From Pectinophora gossypiella (lineage: Eukaryota > Arthropoda > Insecta > Lepidoptera > Gelechiidae), in the NCBI RefSeq assembly GCF_024362695.1, contig NC_065420.1, positions 404,501-468,500 on the forward strand: a stretch of DNA of 64,000 bases. The letters run 5' to 3'. Numbering within the stretch: the first letter of the stretch is position 1; the number at the start of each line of letters is the position of its first letter. Both the position numbers and the translations under genes were made by a program. Below the pieces are notes generated by a model, which made no database searches, was not told the DNA's origin, and was given only the letters and a program-made list of their open reading frames with translations. Below, piece by piece: positions 19,358-29,239 of this stretch.

Positions 19358-19667
19358 TTTTTTTTTATTTTTTTTTTGACGTGACTTATTGTAGATTTGC
19401 CGCAGATGGCATTAACTACTTGGCCGGACAAATGGGGAGCGCTAAAGGCTCTCACCCGATACAACGTTTAAGACAACAGGCCTGAGGGTGCCCAGTTGGG
19501 CGCGAACCTCGGCTCAGGGCGTCGTCTGAGAGGAAAAATATTTGAAAGAATTAATCGACTCTAGTGGGTCGATAGCGATAAGCGCTGAATGAGGGAAATC
19601 GTCGACCACGCCGGCGGGGTCGGTATCGGGGTCCTGAAGTGTTTGGTGTCACGAGCTGATTGGCTGC
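19358..19667 (-). mobile_element. Longest E retroposon, with 12 bp TSD
   Basis: Minus strand: it ends at right with 'agcagccaatcagctcgtga' upstream of the 'ccccgatacc' start seen in other copies, and has its poly(A) at left. A perfect 12 bp TSD 'tgggctacttga' lies at 19346-19357 and 19668-19679. It shows that the 262-265 bp copies are 5'-truncated. A partial match of the extra part is at 37003-37022. Confidence 0.88.
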
Positions 19668-19742
19668 TGGGCTACTTGACAATCTAGTCAAATGATAACT
19701 GAAACGTCAAAACGAAAGTTTTCTTTGGAGTGTTTATGGAAA

Positions 19743-20636
19743 TGTCACCGTAAAATTGTAAATAACGTTAGATTATAATCTATCGAGATTGTGAACTGTC
19801 GAATAATTATGAATCGTATCATATTGCTTACAATTTAACGTATTATTTTTCGGTAGATTATAATTTATCGAAACCGTCAAATTGTGATACGAAACGCACC
19901 TCGCGTGCTATACCATAGAGTTACAAAACTATTAGAGTGAGCATAATGTTAATTTGGGATTCTCTTAAAATGCATAAATGTTTTTATCATAATTTTAATT
20001 ATCATAATCCTTTGTGCATAACGTTTTTTAGCATAATAGTTTTACTTTCCCATAATAACATCTAGGAATACTGGTTTGTTAGGTATAATTAATAAATAGA
20101 TATCCATAATTCTTTTTTAGAATAATAGTGTTTTGTCATAATTTTTACAAGGCATAACAGTAGGTTAGGGTGCGGCGGGGGTGGCCCTTGGGCCACCCCT
20201 ATGCCGCCAGCATGTTTATCTTACACACGAAAAGTATACTGAATGATACGTTTCAGATTTTTTAATTTTGATACATTTTTTCTTACCATGTGATGTCAGA
20301 ATTATTGATTACTTACTAAATAATTAATAAATACGTACTTGATTTCACAATCTTGAAGAGCATTTATTTTATTTGACTGACACCTGTGTTTTATTCCTAA
20401 CTCTATGGACACAGAACGGTCTACTGTAAGGCCGACCAATCAGGGACAGCCGTCGGACTGTTGACAATTTGACAATTGTAAGATTGTGATTTAACAGTTT
20501 TACTTCGATAGATTATAATCTGACGAATAATAATACGTTAAATTGTAAGCAGTATATTACGTTTCACAATTTTTCGACAGTTCACAATCTCGCGATTAGA
20601 TTATAATCTAACGTTATTTACAATTTTACGGTGACA
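19743..20636. mobile_element. Long-inverted-repeat element
   Basis: The left arm starts 'tgtcaccgtaaaattgtaaa' and the right arm ends with its inverse; arms extend about 135-190 bp with 'gattataatct' and 'cttacaatttaacgtatta' motifs. 'gaaa' flanks both sides (19739-19742, 20637-20640). The interior holds a 'cataat' repeat (19925-20250). No transposase frame. Superfamily not determined. Confidence 0.7.
19925..20250. repeat. 'cataat' repeat inside the long-arm element
   Basis: The block 20152-20247 ('ggcataacagtaggttaggg', 'ggcccttgggccacccct', 'aaaagtatactgaatga') matches 16705-16796. It contains a short GC-rich hairpin 'ggcccttgggcc'. Confidence 0.6.
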
Positions 20637-20650
20637 GAAATACTGTCCTG

Positions 20651-21175
20651 TGACGTCATCAATAAAAGCGATCAAACGTCGTACTCATTGTTACTTAATT
20701 CATGAATAAAATTCGAAATTAAGTCGAAAAGTCCACCTCCAGCAGCCTCTGTGGTCTAGTGGTTAGAGCGTTAGGATCACGATCTGGAGGTCCGGGTTCG
20801 ATTCTCGATGGGGACATTGTCGAAATCACTTTGTGAGACTGTCCTTTGTTTTGTAAGGACTTTTCAGGCTTGAATCACCTGATAGTCCGAAAAAGTAAGA
20901 TGATTCCGTGCTTCGGAGGGCACGTTAAGCCGTTGGTCCCGGCTATTAGCCGTAAAACACCTCCACCAACCCGCATTGGAGCAGCATGGTGGAGTATGCT
21001 CCATACCCCCTCCGGTTGATTGAGGGGAGGCCTGTGCCCGGCAGTGGGACGTATATAGGCTGTTTATGTTATGTTATGTAAGTCGAAAAGTAAAAAAAAA
21101 ATGATTTTTTTTCATCGTAGACTGGCTTCTATTTCTAGATTAGCATTTTATAGTTTATCTTTGGCCCAATACCCA
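20651..21175 (+). repeat. Family X repeat, split by SINE-B
   Basis: 'tgacgtcatcaataaaagcg' at 20651 and 'ggcttctatttctagattag' after the SINE match 35141-35286 in the same order, where no SINE is present. The 35 kb copy is thus an empty-site relative. Confidence 0.65.
20733..21079 (+). mobile_element. SINE-B, intact with 12 bp TSD
   Basis: Head 'cagcctctgtggtctagtgg' (A box), B box 'gggttcgattctcg' near 20793-20806, shared centre about 20906-20942, and tail 'ggcctgtgcccagcagtggg' to 'ggctgtttatgttatgt'. TSD 'aagtcgaaaagt' at 20721-20732 and 21080-21091. Reference copy for the family; the tail matches the RTE-type LINE end at 38.5 kb. Confidence 0.92.
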
Positions 21176-21424
21176 AAAAAGTCAAATACCCAATTCCCAA
21201 TGTATCCTGTACGTCAAGTTATGTTTCCTTTTAGCCTTCCGTTAATTTGTCTCGTCGCCTGCGAGGCACTAGGCGACAGTGATAGCTATCGATTGCGCGT
21301 CGCGTGACGCCGTGCGCACACACACCAATACAACCAATATCATTTTTCCCGCACGACAACCGTAGCGACAGCAGAAACGATAAAATTGTCATGCAAAATT
21401 CTTTGGAAACTAGACGATTATAAC

Positions 21425-21462
21425 AACGCACACACACAAACACACACTCACTCACACACACA
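21425..21462. repeat. (CA)n-rich tract
   Basis: Imperfect 'cacacacaaacacacactca' run in otherwise unremarkable sequence. Confidence 0.8.
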
Positions 21463-21795
21463 TAATCTACCTTTCATAAAAACCACTGATCTCATACTAG
21501 ATACTCATATACACAAATATGGCATATTTATATCTTAATTTTATTTATGTTATAATTTAAAAAAAACATTAAACTAAGCTTGTTTCACGAATCTGTATCC
21601 ACAATCGAATAATATCTATACCATGATTGTAACACTAAGATGGTAGCTGATGCCTATAGTACAGGCTTGAGTCTATTTTACACATCAGCTGAAATGATTA
21701 TTTTGTAACTTGCTTCTTACTAATTTTGTAACTTTAAAATTGTTGTTAAATGGCTTTGTATGGAAATAAATTGTATTATTATTATTATTATATAG
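21463..21795. other. No gene recognised
   Basis: AT-rich; 'aataaattgtattattattatt' near 21765-21790 looks like a LINE 3' end with a (tta)n tail. Confidence 0.3.
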
Positions 21796-21898
21796 TTTTA
21801 GGCGGATGAGACGTTCGTTATGTAAAAATTGACGATTCAAAGTGTAACTATGTTACCCACTGAATAAAGATATTTTTGAATTTGAATTTGAATTTGAA
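21796..21898 (+). repeat. LINE 3' tail, family Q
   Basis: 'gttttaggcggatgagacgt' to 'tatttttgaatttgaatttg' repeats 9395-9502 with few changes. Confidence 0.7.
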
Positions 21899-22094
21899 AT
21901 TCATTAATGGATGTATGTCGTTTTTTTCTTCAACACATAACATTAAGGGCAATGTGTCTCGCAAGATGCGAGGATGGCTGTTCACAATGCAGTACTTGTC
22001 CCTACGCTAAAGTACGGTAAAAAAATTGGGTATTCCAGAAAATGCATGAAAGTAGGATTAATACCGTAGAAATGAGGTCTTTGCGTAGCATCTG

Positions 22095-22447
22095 TGGTGT
22101 TGAGTAATAGAGTGAGACACTGTGATAAGAAAGAGATGTGGTGTAAAAGACGATATAGTGACTAAGATTGAGAAGGGAATTTTAAGTTGGTTTGGACGGG
22201 TGAAGGATAATAGGATTACGAAAGCGGTATATAAAGCGAAGCTTGATGGTAGGGCTGGCAGAGGAAGACCTAGAAGGATGTACATTGACCAAATTGGAGA
22301 TGTTTACTTACTTTGAACCGGCGTGCGTGTATGAACCGATTGAGGAATGTGGAGGAAGAAAGAGAAGTGTGATAGGATCAAAGCAAATGGAATTCCATAG
22401 TCTCTGCTTACCCTGGTGGGAAATAGGCGTGAGTTTATGTATGTATA
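22095..22447 (+). pseudogene. LINE D ORF2 C-terminal fragment, longest copy
   Basis: The plus strand reads IRKRCGVKDDIVTKIEKGIL, SWFGRVKDNRITKAVYKAKL and DGRAGRGRPRRMYIDQIGDV. These are hallmarks of the post-RT C-terminal part of lepidopteran non-LTR retrotransposon proteins. After 'GDV' a deletion ('tttacttactttgaacc') shifts the frame, and '..RACMNRLRNVEEERE' continues in another frame. Not functional. Confidence 0.78.
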
Positions 22448-22564
22448 TAACATTAAGCCTGTATCGCCGAAGTGGTAGGCTGAGTTGTCACTTCTCGCCA
22501 GCTATATTTGTCACCTAATCATGCAGGCAACTTCTCCGTAGATATACTAGTAAAGAAGTCGTAA

Positions 22565-22890
22565 ATATTTACCGGATACGAACCTTTAACGCTCTCTAAT
22601 TGTCCGGCTAGGTTGCGAACATACGCTATCCTTCCGCGGGTAATTTAATAATATAATTACTCTCCTTACATAACATTTTCCTTTAATAACATTTCCTTAT
22701 ACTTAACTTGTTTAAGTGTAAAAATGATATTTTAAATATTTGGATACGAACCCTTAACGCTTTCTAATTGTCCGGCTAAGTTGCGACGTTATCTGTAGTT
22801 AATCAAATAATAATTGGTGTACCTCTGAGCTGCTTACATAACATTTTTTACACTTAACTTGTTTATGTTTAAGTGTAAAAATGATATTTT
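22565..22890. repeat. Two-unit tandem repeat, about 165 bp
   Basis: 'gatacgaacctttaacgctc', 'tctaattgtccggctaggtt', 'cttacataacatttt' and 'cttaacttgtttaagtgtaa' occur in order at 22575-22733 and again at 22742-22890, with substitutions and indels. Function unknown. Confidence 0.7.
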
Positions 22891-23375
22891 TTCTGCAAGC
22901 AGTACTAGCGCTAGAAGGTAGAAGTACCAGGGTGCCATGAACCTGTGGAACATAGGCTGTTAATAGCTCTATAACTCGTAGCGGGATGATACTCCGCGCA
23001 GACACGGCACCAGACCGTATGGCTAATGTTTTCACACACTTTTCTTGTTTGAATAATCAAATAAGAATTTTCAAAAAGTACCTTGTTTTTGAGGTAACTT
23101 TTTCAAAAACTGCGAATGGGATTAGCTACTTCGCCGAATTAACGAAAAGGTTTAATGCACTTTTTTGAGTTACACCAAACTGGCTTCAAGTTCGTATTGG
23201 TGCGGCGGAGTGTCCCTTCTGTACTTAGTATTATAGTGTATTCTATGGTCTGGTGAAACTTGAGTAGTTTGCAAAAACATTCCTTGCAGATTGACGGATG
23301 TTTTCATCGTGACGGCTATTCAAATTCCAAAGAATATAAGATTACCTATGTCATTGAAACGAGGAAACAACAGTT
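22891..23375. other. No feature recognised
   Basis: No match within the window; ORFs are short and without motif. Confidence 0.3.
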
Positions 23376-23377
23376 TA

Positions 23378-23618
23378 ATCGATTGTCATAAATGGGTACA
23401 CAAAATCACGCCCATTTCCCACCGGGGTAAGCATAAAAAAAATATCGATTGTCATAAATGGGTACACAAAATCACGCCCATTTCCCACCGGGGTAAGCAG
23501 AAAACATGGAATCAATTTGCGTCGATCCTGACACACTTCTCTTGCTTCCTTCAGATTCATCAATCTTTTCATATACGCACGCCGGTTCAGATTAGATTGT
23601 GTATTAAACTTTTCTCTC
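23378..23618 (-). pseudogene. LINE D fragment with duplicated end
   Basis: Minus strand: 'LNRRAYMKRLMNLKEAREVC' then 'QDRRKLIPCF' marks the D C-terminus. A 56 bp segment containing the 'taccccggtgggaaatgggc' part is present twice (23378-23433 and 23444-23499) with a 10 bp AT spacer. Upstream coding part absent. Confidence 0.75.
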
Positions 23619-24024
23619 TTTTCCATCGAATTACAGAAAACAAATTAATATAAAATGTCCCTCGACGCTTATCAGAACAACTTAATATTCCTTGGGGGTG
23701 TTAAGAAAATATTCTGTAAAACATACCTAATAGGAGTTGAGGCGTGTTCCGTAGCTGAGAAAAATTGAAATTAATAATTCAGAAATTGTGAGAAAGAGTG
23801 GTGAGGATGGGTGTGAGGGGAGCAAAGTGATTGGCTGGGGGCCAGTGTTTACAACATGTTACTACACGCTCTTGTTGTAAACTGAGTTTCGTAGCTTGTG
23901 GAATTGTGGAGAAGACATGGAAGAAATAAAAACATAAGTTTAAAAACTAAAACCCAACCTCGGAAAAATCACGCTCTAAAAAGTTCGAAACACGAAAATG
24001 TTTCAATGAATTTCTTCCAAATAG

Positions 24025-24297
24025 TGCCGGTTCGAATCTAGCACGGGCCTAAACCTATGATTTTGAATCGTTTTTCGAATTCATGTACGATTATCAAAGT
24101 GCGGTGAAGGAAAACATCGTGAGGAAAGCCACCCGAATGCGTTTCGGAGGTATGTGACCTAACCTGTATTGGGCTGGTTATCCCTTCGCGGATTGGAAGG
24201 TCAGACAGGCCGTCGCTTCTGTATAAAAATCGGACCTGTCAAATCTTCAGGTTAGGTAAGAGGACCCTGTGAACGGGATAACGGTAGTTTAGGAGAT
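24025..24297 (+). repeat. SINE-K, head truncated
   Basis: It begins at the B box 'gccggttcgaatctagcacg', then 'gaggaaagccacccgaatgc', 'tgacctaacctgtattgggc' and ends 'gaacgggataacggtag'. The A box is lost. Confidence 0.7.
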
Positions 24298-24451
24298 AGC
24301 CGCGGTCGTATGCTAAACTGCCTTAGCCGTCATGAGTTCCCCGAACAGGGTTATCAGGGAGTCAAGAAGTTACAAGTTTAAAGTAAGAAGGAAAAGAACA
24401 TCTTTCAGGTGCCGCAACCTAATTGTAAGGGTCAAAGCTGGCCCTAAATTA

Positions 24452-24570
24452 GGTTCTGGCTTTAGCGCTCCACCTTCTGTGGTAGTTGTAGGAGTTGATC
24501 GTTAACTCAAAGATTCGTTTAAGTAGGTTAAATTGTCTACAACTGCAGGTGGAGCGCTGAAGCCGGAACC
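24452..24570. mobile_element. Hairpin element, 24 bp ends
   Basis: 'ggttctggctttagcgctcc' at 24452 and its inverse ending at 24570 pair over 24 bp with two mismatches; 'gtagttgta' and 'tacaact' pair further inside. A single small MITE-like element; no second copy here. Confidence 0.45.
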
Positions 24571-25734
24571 CAGCTTTTTGGCTATTCAAAATTCTAGATT
24601 AAGTAAATTAAATTCATCTTGTTTGGGGTTTTTGCAATCAAATACCAGATAATATTTAAAATTTGTCAGAGAATAAATTTAAAGCTCACGTGAAGCTTAC
24701 TTTATGTAAAAAAGCTTATTATAAGATTAATGATTACCTAAATGATAAAAATGACTGGTAGGTATTGAATGTGTTCCTCTCGTTATTAAATAACTTGTAA
24801 TGTACCCTCATTGATTTAAAAGATTTGTTGCTGTTGCACTTTCTTGTCATTTCTTCTCCTCTGCCATAACACCTTGCGAAATGACGTAAATTCAAAAATT
24901 TTACATTGACCTCCAACAAGTTTATCCATGATAATTACGTTGAATAAATGATTCTGATTTCTGATTTCTGCCCTTACACTAACTTTACCTGTGTTTTGGT
25001 AAATTTTTAGGCACTTTCCCCGAATGTTGACTGTGAAAGGCGGGCGCCCGTCAACCGGGAGATATATCGCCTCCCAGTTTGCTCAGTGTGTGTGCTCGGG
25101 ACGCATTCATCACGCCAGCACCGTTGAAGGGTCAACAGTCAACACTGACCGGTCTCCTCGAATTTTGGACGTTCCGTTCCTTAGGGACTGTTAGTTGTGA
25201 AGGGAAAATGTAGTCTAACACGTATAGGTAAGAGTAAATATTTTTGTAATATAAAGGAGCCTGTGATTGAAGTTATGACACTTAAGTAATAAGTACCCGT
25301 AGGTAAAAAATTTTGTTTCCATAGCTTAAGGAAATCCACAAAGAGGAAATAAAATCGAAAAAGCTTGAGTCCGACGGCACTTGTGAATACGTTCTACATT
25401 ATTATTTCCTCATACTAGTTCAGCAGTAAATATAATCCTTAACAAGTAGGTAAGTATCTTTACTTCCCCTAACACGTTAAAACCGAAAAATATAATTTCC
25501 TAAACACAATTTATTCACCGTCAATTCGTTAAATTTTCAGCGCCCGCCCACTAACTTCGACAATTAAACAAAGTTAGGACAAAGAAGTTGGGAAAAAAGA
25601 AAATAATTACTTTCCTTAATGACCGCGCCTTCGCCCCGGCGCCCCTTAGTCCCCGCCGTCTCTGCTTTAGGGTTACCATTTTATAATGCATCTGCTTTGC
25701 CGGCTTGTCGTAAACTAAGGAATTTATTCCCTAC
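24571..25734. other. No gene recognised
   Basis: A short tail of LINE type T ('aataaatgattctgatttct' at about 24943-24962, compare 48988) is the only recognisable piece. 'atgttgactgt' (25022) and 'acagtcaacac' (25136) form an 11 bp inverted pair around a GC-richer 110 bp segment. The rest looks unique. Confidence 0.35.
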
Positions 25735-25950
25735 GACGTCACACCTAGGACACTCTGTACAAGACTCTCAATCTTATCGTTTGTCGCGTAACGCGTGATG
25801 GCGAGTGAGACACTGTTTTCACGCTCTCCCGTTTACTCCTTAAGACCCAAAGGGGGTGAGGTAAATACAGCTCAGCGCCCGATACGACCTGGTGAGGGGC
25901 GGAGAGTGGCCGTTGTAAACACATTATTATTCTTTATTCTATGATTGTAT
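25735..25950 (-). repeat. Family N, inverted and diverged
   Basis: 'tacgacgtcacacctagg', 'gggggtgaggtaaatacagc', 'ggagagtggccgttgt' and 'attctttattctatg' on plus are the inverse of N at 13590 and 59205. Confidence 0.5.
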
Positions 25951-26239
25951 TGAAGTGTGGATGGAAAAAAGCAGAACGAAAGAAGAAAGAAAGAAAAAAG
26001 TATTTTTTCGGCATGACATAAATTAACATTACTTACTTAGAGGTAATTAAATTACCAAATAATTATTGTACCTAATGCCGAAACGGGTTCAGCTCCGCAA
26101 ATGTCACAGCCTAGCTATAGCTAGGCTATGACGCTGTTTTTCAGCTGCGCCCGGTTGGGGAATCAAAAGACATTGAAACAAAAAACTGTGCTCTTAAGTC
26201 TTAGCATATAATTATTGTAGCTAAACCGGTAATGTAGAC

Positions 26240-26405
26240 ATACATACATACATAAACTCACGCCCGTAATCCCAAATGGGGTGGGCAGAGCCACAAGTAA
26301 TCAAAGACAACTTGCAGCCACTGTTGATTCGAAGTCCTAAGATGGATATGATGAACCTTATGGTGATAAGGGATCAGCCTATCGCCCATAACATTAGTCC
26401 ATAAT
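26240..26405 (-). repeat. LINE D-related 3' end
   Basis: 'acatacataaactcacgccc' and 'ccaaatggggtgggcagagc' resemble the D tail but differ ('taatcccaaatggggt'); then 'ggatcagcctatcgcccata' is another common lepidopteran LINE end motif. A short relative lies at 33770-33815. Confidence 0.5.
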
Positions 26406-26486
26406 GTAGACTATTTAATATTTTCGCGAATAATGTAAAAAATGACAAAAGAGCCGAGGTGGTTGCCCAATTTAAAGAATGCTTGA

Positions 26487-26600
26487 CTTTCATAGGCTCA
26501 AACTCAGCGCGGGCCTAAGCCAATTATTTTCGAAATTGTTTTCCAATAATCAATATGCTCAAATGCGTTTTGGAGGTATGTATGTGACTATTGGACTGTC
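26487..26600 (+). repeat. SINE-K fragment
   Basis: 'ggctcaaactcagcgcgggc', 'ctaagccaattattttcgaa' and 'cgttttggaggtatgtatgt' are the B-box and central parts of SINE-K with heavy decay. Confidence 0.45.
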
Positions 26601-26665
26601 CGGGTTGTATGGAGCAGGTTTTTTTCTCTGTGTGGAAACTGGTTCCAAGGACCCTTGTTTTGCAT

Positions 26666-26998
26666 CGGGGGGTTAAAAAGGCTGCATCAAAGCGATTCAT
26701 CTGAAATGCAATTTAACTTTTGCGCATATAAAAGGAGGTGCGCAATGTCAACAAATGTTGAACAGCAATAGTGTTGTTTTAGGTGAATTGCTTCAAGGTG
26801 GCCTTTTAAGGCTGCCTGTCCATTTAAGCGGAGCGAGCTTGCGGAGCGGTGAAACGGATAAATATTAACCAATAGGATTGACCAATCTCTGTCCACTGCA
26901 GCTGAGCGGAGTTTTTGTGCAATCCTATTGGTTAATATTTATCCGTTTCACCGCTCCGCAAGCTCGCTCCGCTTCAATGGACAGGCAGCCTAACCCTC
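26666..26998. mobile_element. Foldback MITE-H with nested hairpin
   Basis: 'cggggggttaaaaaggctgc' to 'caaggtggccttttaa...ccc' is a diverged H copy; 'tgcat' at 26661-26665 and 26999-27003 may be its TSD. Its right terminus is split by the element at 26810-26990. Confidence 0.6.
26810..26990. mobile_element. Harbinger-like MITE, near-perfect hairpin
   Basis: Two 71 bp arms (26810-26880 and 26920-26990), starting 'ggctgcctgtccatttaagc', are identical but for one base, around a 39 bp loop. 'taa' at 26807-26809 and 26991-26993 is the TSD, as expected for the PIF/Harbinger superfamily. The near identity of the arms implies recent activity or gene conversion. No transposase here. Confidence 0.88.
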
Positions 26999-27182
26999 TG
27001 CATTGCAAGTAGTAAGACCTTAGTTACTTCAACTTTTAGATCGAAAGATTCGTGACTTGATTCACAAACACACACACACACAAACATACATATACAAGAA
27101 CACTTTTATTTTTATTTATTTTATTACTTATTGTTTTATTTTAATACCGTATTGTCACCACTGTTATTGTAGCTAATAAGTA

Positions 27183-27290
27183 CTTATTTTGGGAAGGCAC
27201 TGTCCAAAATACAGGTTCGCCTAGTTTGGGAGACAGGGTTTCAACGAGAACTGTAACTGAGCTATTCAATAAACATTATTATTATTACTT
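27183..27290 (+). repeat. LINE 3' tail, family R
   Basis: 'ccaaaatacaggttcgccta' to 'caataaacattattattatt' matches 7863-7980. Confidence 0.55.
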
Positions 27291-27351
27291 GTCGTTACTT
27301 TATTACGAGTATTTATTATTACGAGTCGCTACAAGCATTGACATTGATTTT

Positions 27352-27433
27352 TTGACGAGACTTATTGTAGGGGTGCCACAGATGGCATTAACTACTTGGC
27401 TGGACAAATGGGGAGCGCTGAAGGCTCTCACCC
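27352..27433 (-). repeat. E retroposon, short 3' copy
   Basis: 'ttttttgacgagacttattg' to 'ctctcacccgg' has the same truncation point as 2846-2940 and 60261-60352. No clear TSD. Confidence 0.65.
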
Positions 27434-28195
27434 GGTGGACAACAAGCGTTGACTGAATACAATACTACAACCAGAATAGAAGATGTCCAAGATTATCTCC
27501 CGCGTTGGTAGCCCTGCCTCGTTGTGCTGTTCAAAGGTACAAAGTAAAAGTTACATGAAAGCCAAGCAACGGCTTGAAATTCATATTCAGCCTCTCAGAA
27601 TGTAACGCCGCGCGCCGACCCAAGTGCGCACAAATGACGGTAGATGGTTTCATTGAGGAGTTCAGACTTAAATTACAATAGATCACATGTTTATGGAACA
27701 CGATGTTCGTGCGTCACCCAACAGGGTCCACATAATAACAGCGTCGTGGTTCACGCCGCGACTAGTGCTGAGTGAGGCCCTTTTATCTCAGGACGTCCAC
27801 CACCACCTTATGATCATTTCGACAAACTCTCTTGCTTTATTGTAATTGTTTTAGTGGAGATGTGATATTGTTCTTTTTTTTTTGTGTGGCGCCCTTTTAT
27901 AATAAACTATTTCTATTCTATTCTAGATCATCATCATCTATGTTGCATAAAAAAAAAACAAACAATAGATCATATTCGGAGACAATATTTTCACGAAGTG
28001 CGTCCTTAGGTTGGTTAAATGACTCCGCACAAAATGTTAGTAAAAAGCCGTGGATCGATTCAATGGCAGAAATTTTCATAAAATGTACTTACCTAACATC
28101 ACTTAACACGCTGATGGAAAATGTGTAGTTGTAAACTGAAATGAAAAAAAAAATCAGGATTAAATGCGAGTAAGTGAGTGATTCATGACTTATTT
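27434..28195. other. No gene recognised
   Basis: 'ataataaactatttctattc' at about 27899-27918 is a LINE-type tail. The 98-codon ORF at 27832 crosses this tail and poly(A) and is not credible. Confidence 0.3.
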
Positions 28196-28348
28196 GGGTG
28201 AATCTCAAAATTTCAAGTTTGGTGGCGAAATTTCATATTATTTTTTCCAAAAATATCCAAAAGGATCCTGAATTTTTCAATTCCCAATTTTTCACGAAAA
28301 AATTATATGACAGTCGCCACCAAACTTGACACATTTTGATATTCACCC
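28196..28348. mobile_element. Short TIR element, 153 bp
   Basis: 'gggtgaatctcaaaatttca' and the inverse of 'gatattcaccc' with 'agtttggtggcga' on both arms pair over about 33 bp with a small indel. 'attt' flanks it at 28192-28195 and 28349-28352. Non-coding MITE; superfamily unknown. Confidence 0.65.
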
Positions 28349-28415
28349 ATTTCCTTATTTATTTATTGATTAACCTATTTATACACAGGTTACATCAAAA
28401 CGTACAATAGACATA

Positions 28416-28707
28416 AACATAAACAGCATATATACGTCCCACTGCTGGGCACAGGCCTCCCCTCAATCAACCGGAGGGGGTATGGAGCATACTCCACCAC
28501 GCTGCTCCACTGCGGGTTGATGCAGGTGTTTTAACGGCTAATAGCCGGGACCAACGTCTTAACATGTCCTCCGAAGCACGGAATCATCTTATTTTTAAGA
28601 CAATCAGTTGATTCAAGTCTGTACGGTCCTAACCAAACAAAGGACAGTCTCACAAAGAGATCGACAATGTCCCCACGAGGAATCGAACCAGGACCTCCAG
28701 ATCGCGT
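28416..28707 (-). repeat. SINE-B, head-truncated
   Basis: Minus strand: tail 'ccactgctgggcacaggcct' on plus, shared centre near 28546-28580, and B box 'gaatcgaaccaggac' near 28680-28694. It ends inside the head at 'gatcgcg'. No TSD seen. Confidence 0.75.
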
Positions 28708-28762
28708 TTGATTAGTATAGGTTAGTTAAAACTTTTGAAAACTGAGCAACAACTACCTAGTA

Positions 28763-28922
28763 AGTAAGATGATCCGTGCTTCGGAAGGCACGTTAAGCCG
28801 TTGGTCCCGGTTACTAGTTACTGATGCAAGTTAGTAATGGTTACATGAGCCATGTCAGGGGCCTTTGGCGGCTCAATAATAACCCTGACCAAGGTTGATG
28901 AGGTTGGTAATTTACCTCACTG
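28763..28922 (+). repeat. SINE-A 3' half
   Basis: 'aagtaagatgatccgtgctt' to 'ttggtaatttacctcac' is SINE-A from its centre to its tail. Confidence 0.7.
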
Positions 28923-29228
28923 GTAAGAATACTACCTAGTAACCATTAAGCCAACTCAATCTCCCGACTTCACTAAAAAAACTACATTAAGTATCACTTA
29001 CAGAAACCGTTCGTAAAAACTCCCCAATAAAGTTTCCGCAATAATAACTGTAGTAGTGCGCAATTAAGTAGATTTCCCAGCATCAGTCATGAATCCGTGC
29101 CTAGGTCATTAGGCAGAGGAAAACAACCATTAGCCGAATTGATTAATAGTCGTTAGAGGCCGTAAATAAAAATAAAATACGGCCTACTGCCCCGGGCGCT
29201 CCATCGGTGTCGACACACACGTAAATCC
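28923..29228. other. No feature recognised
   Basis: No repeat partner or credible ORF. Confidence 0.3.
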
Positions 29229-29239
29229 AACAAATTTTA

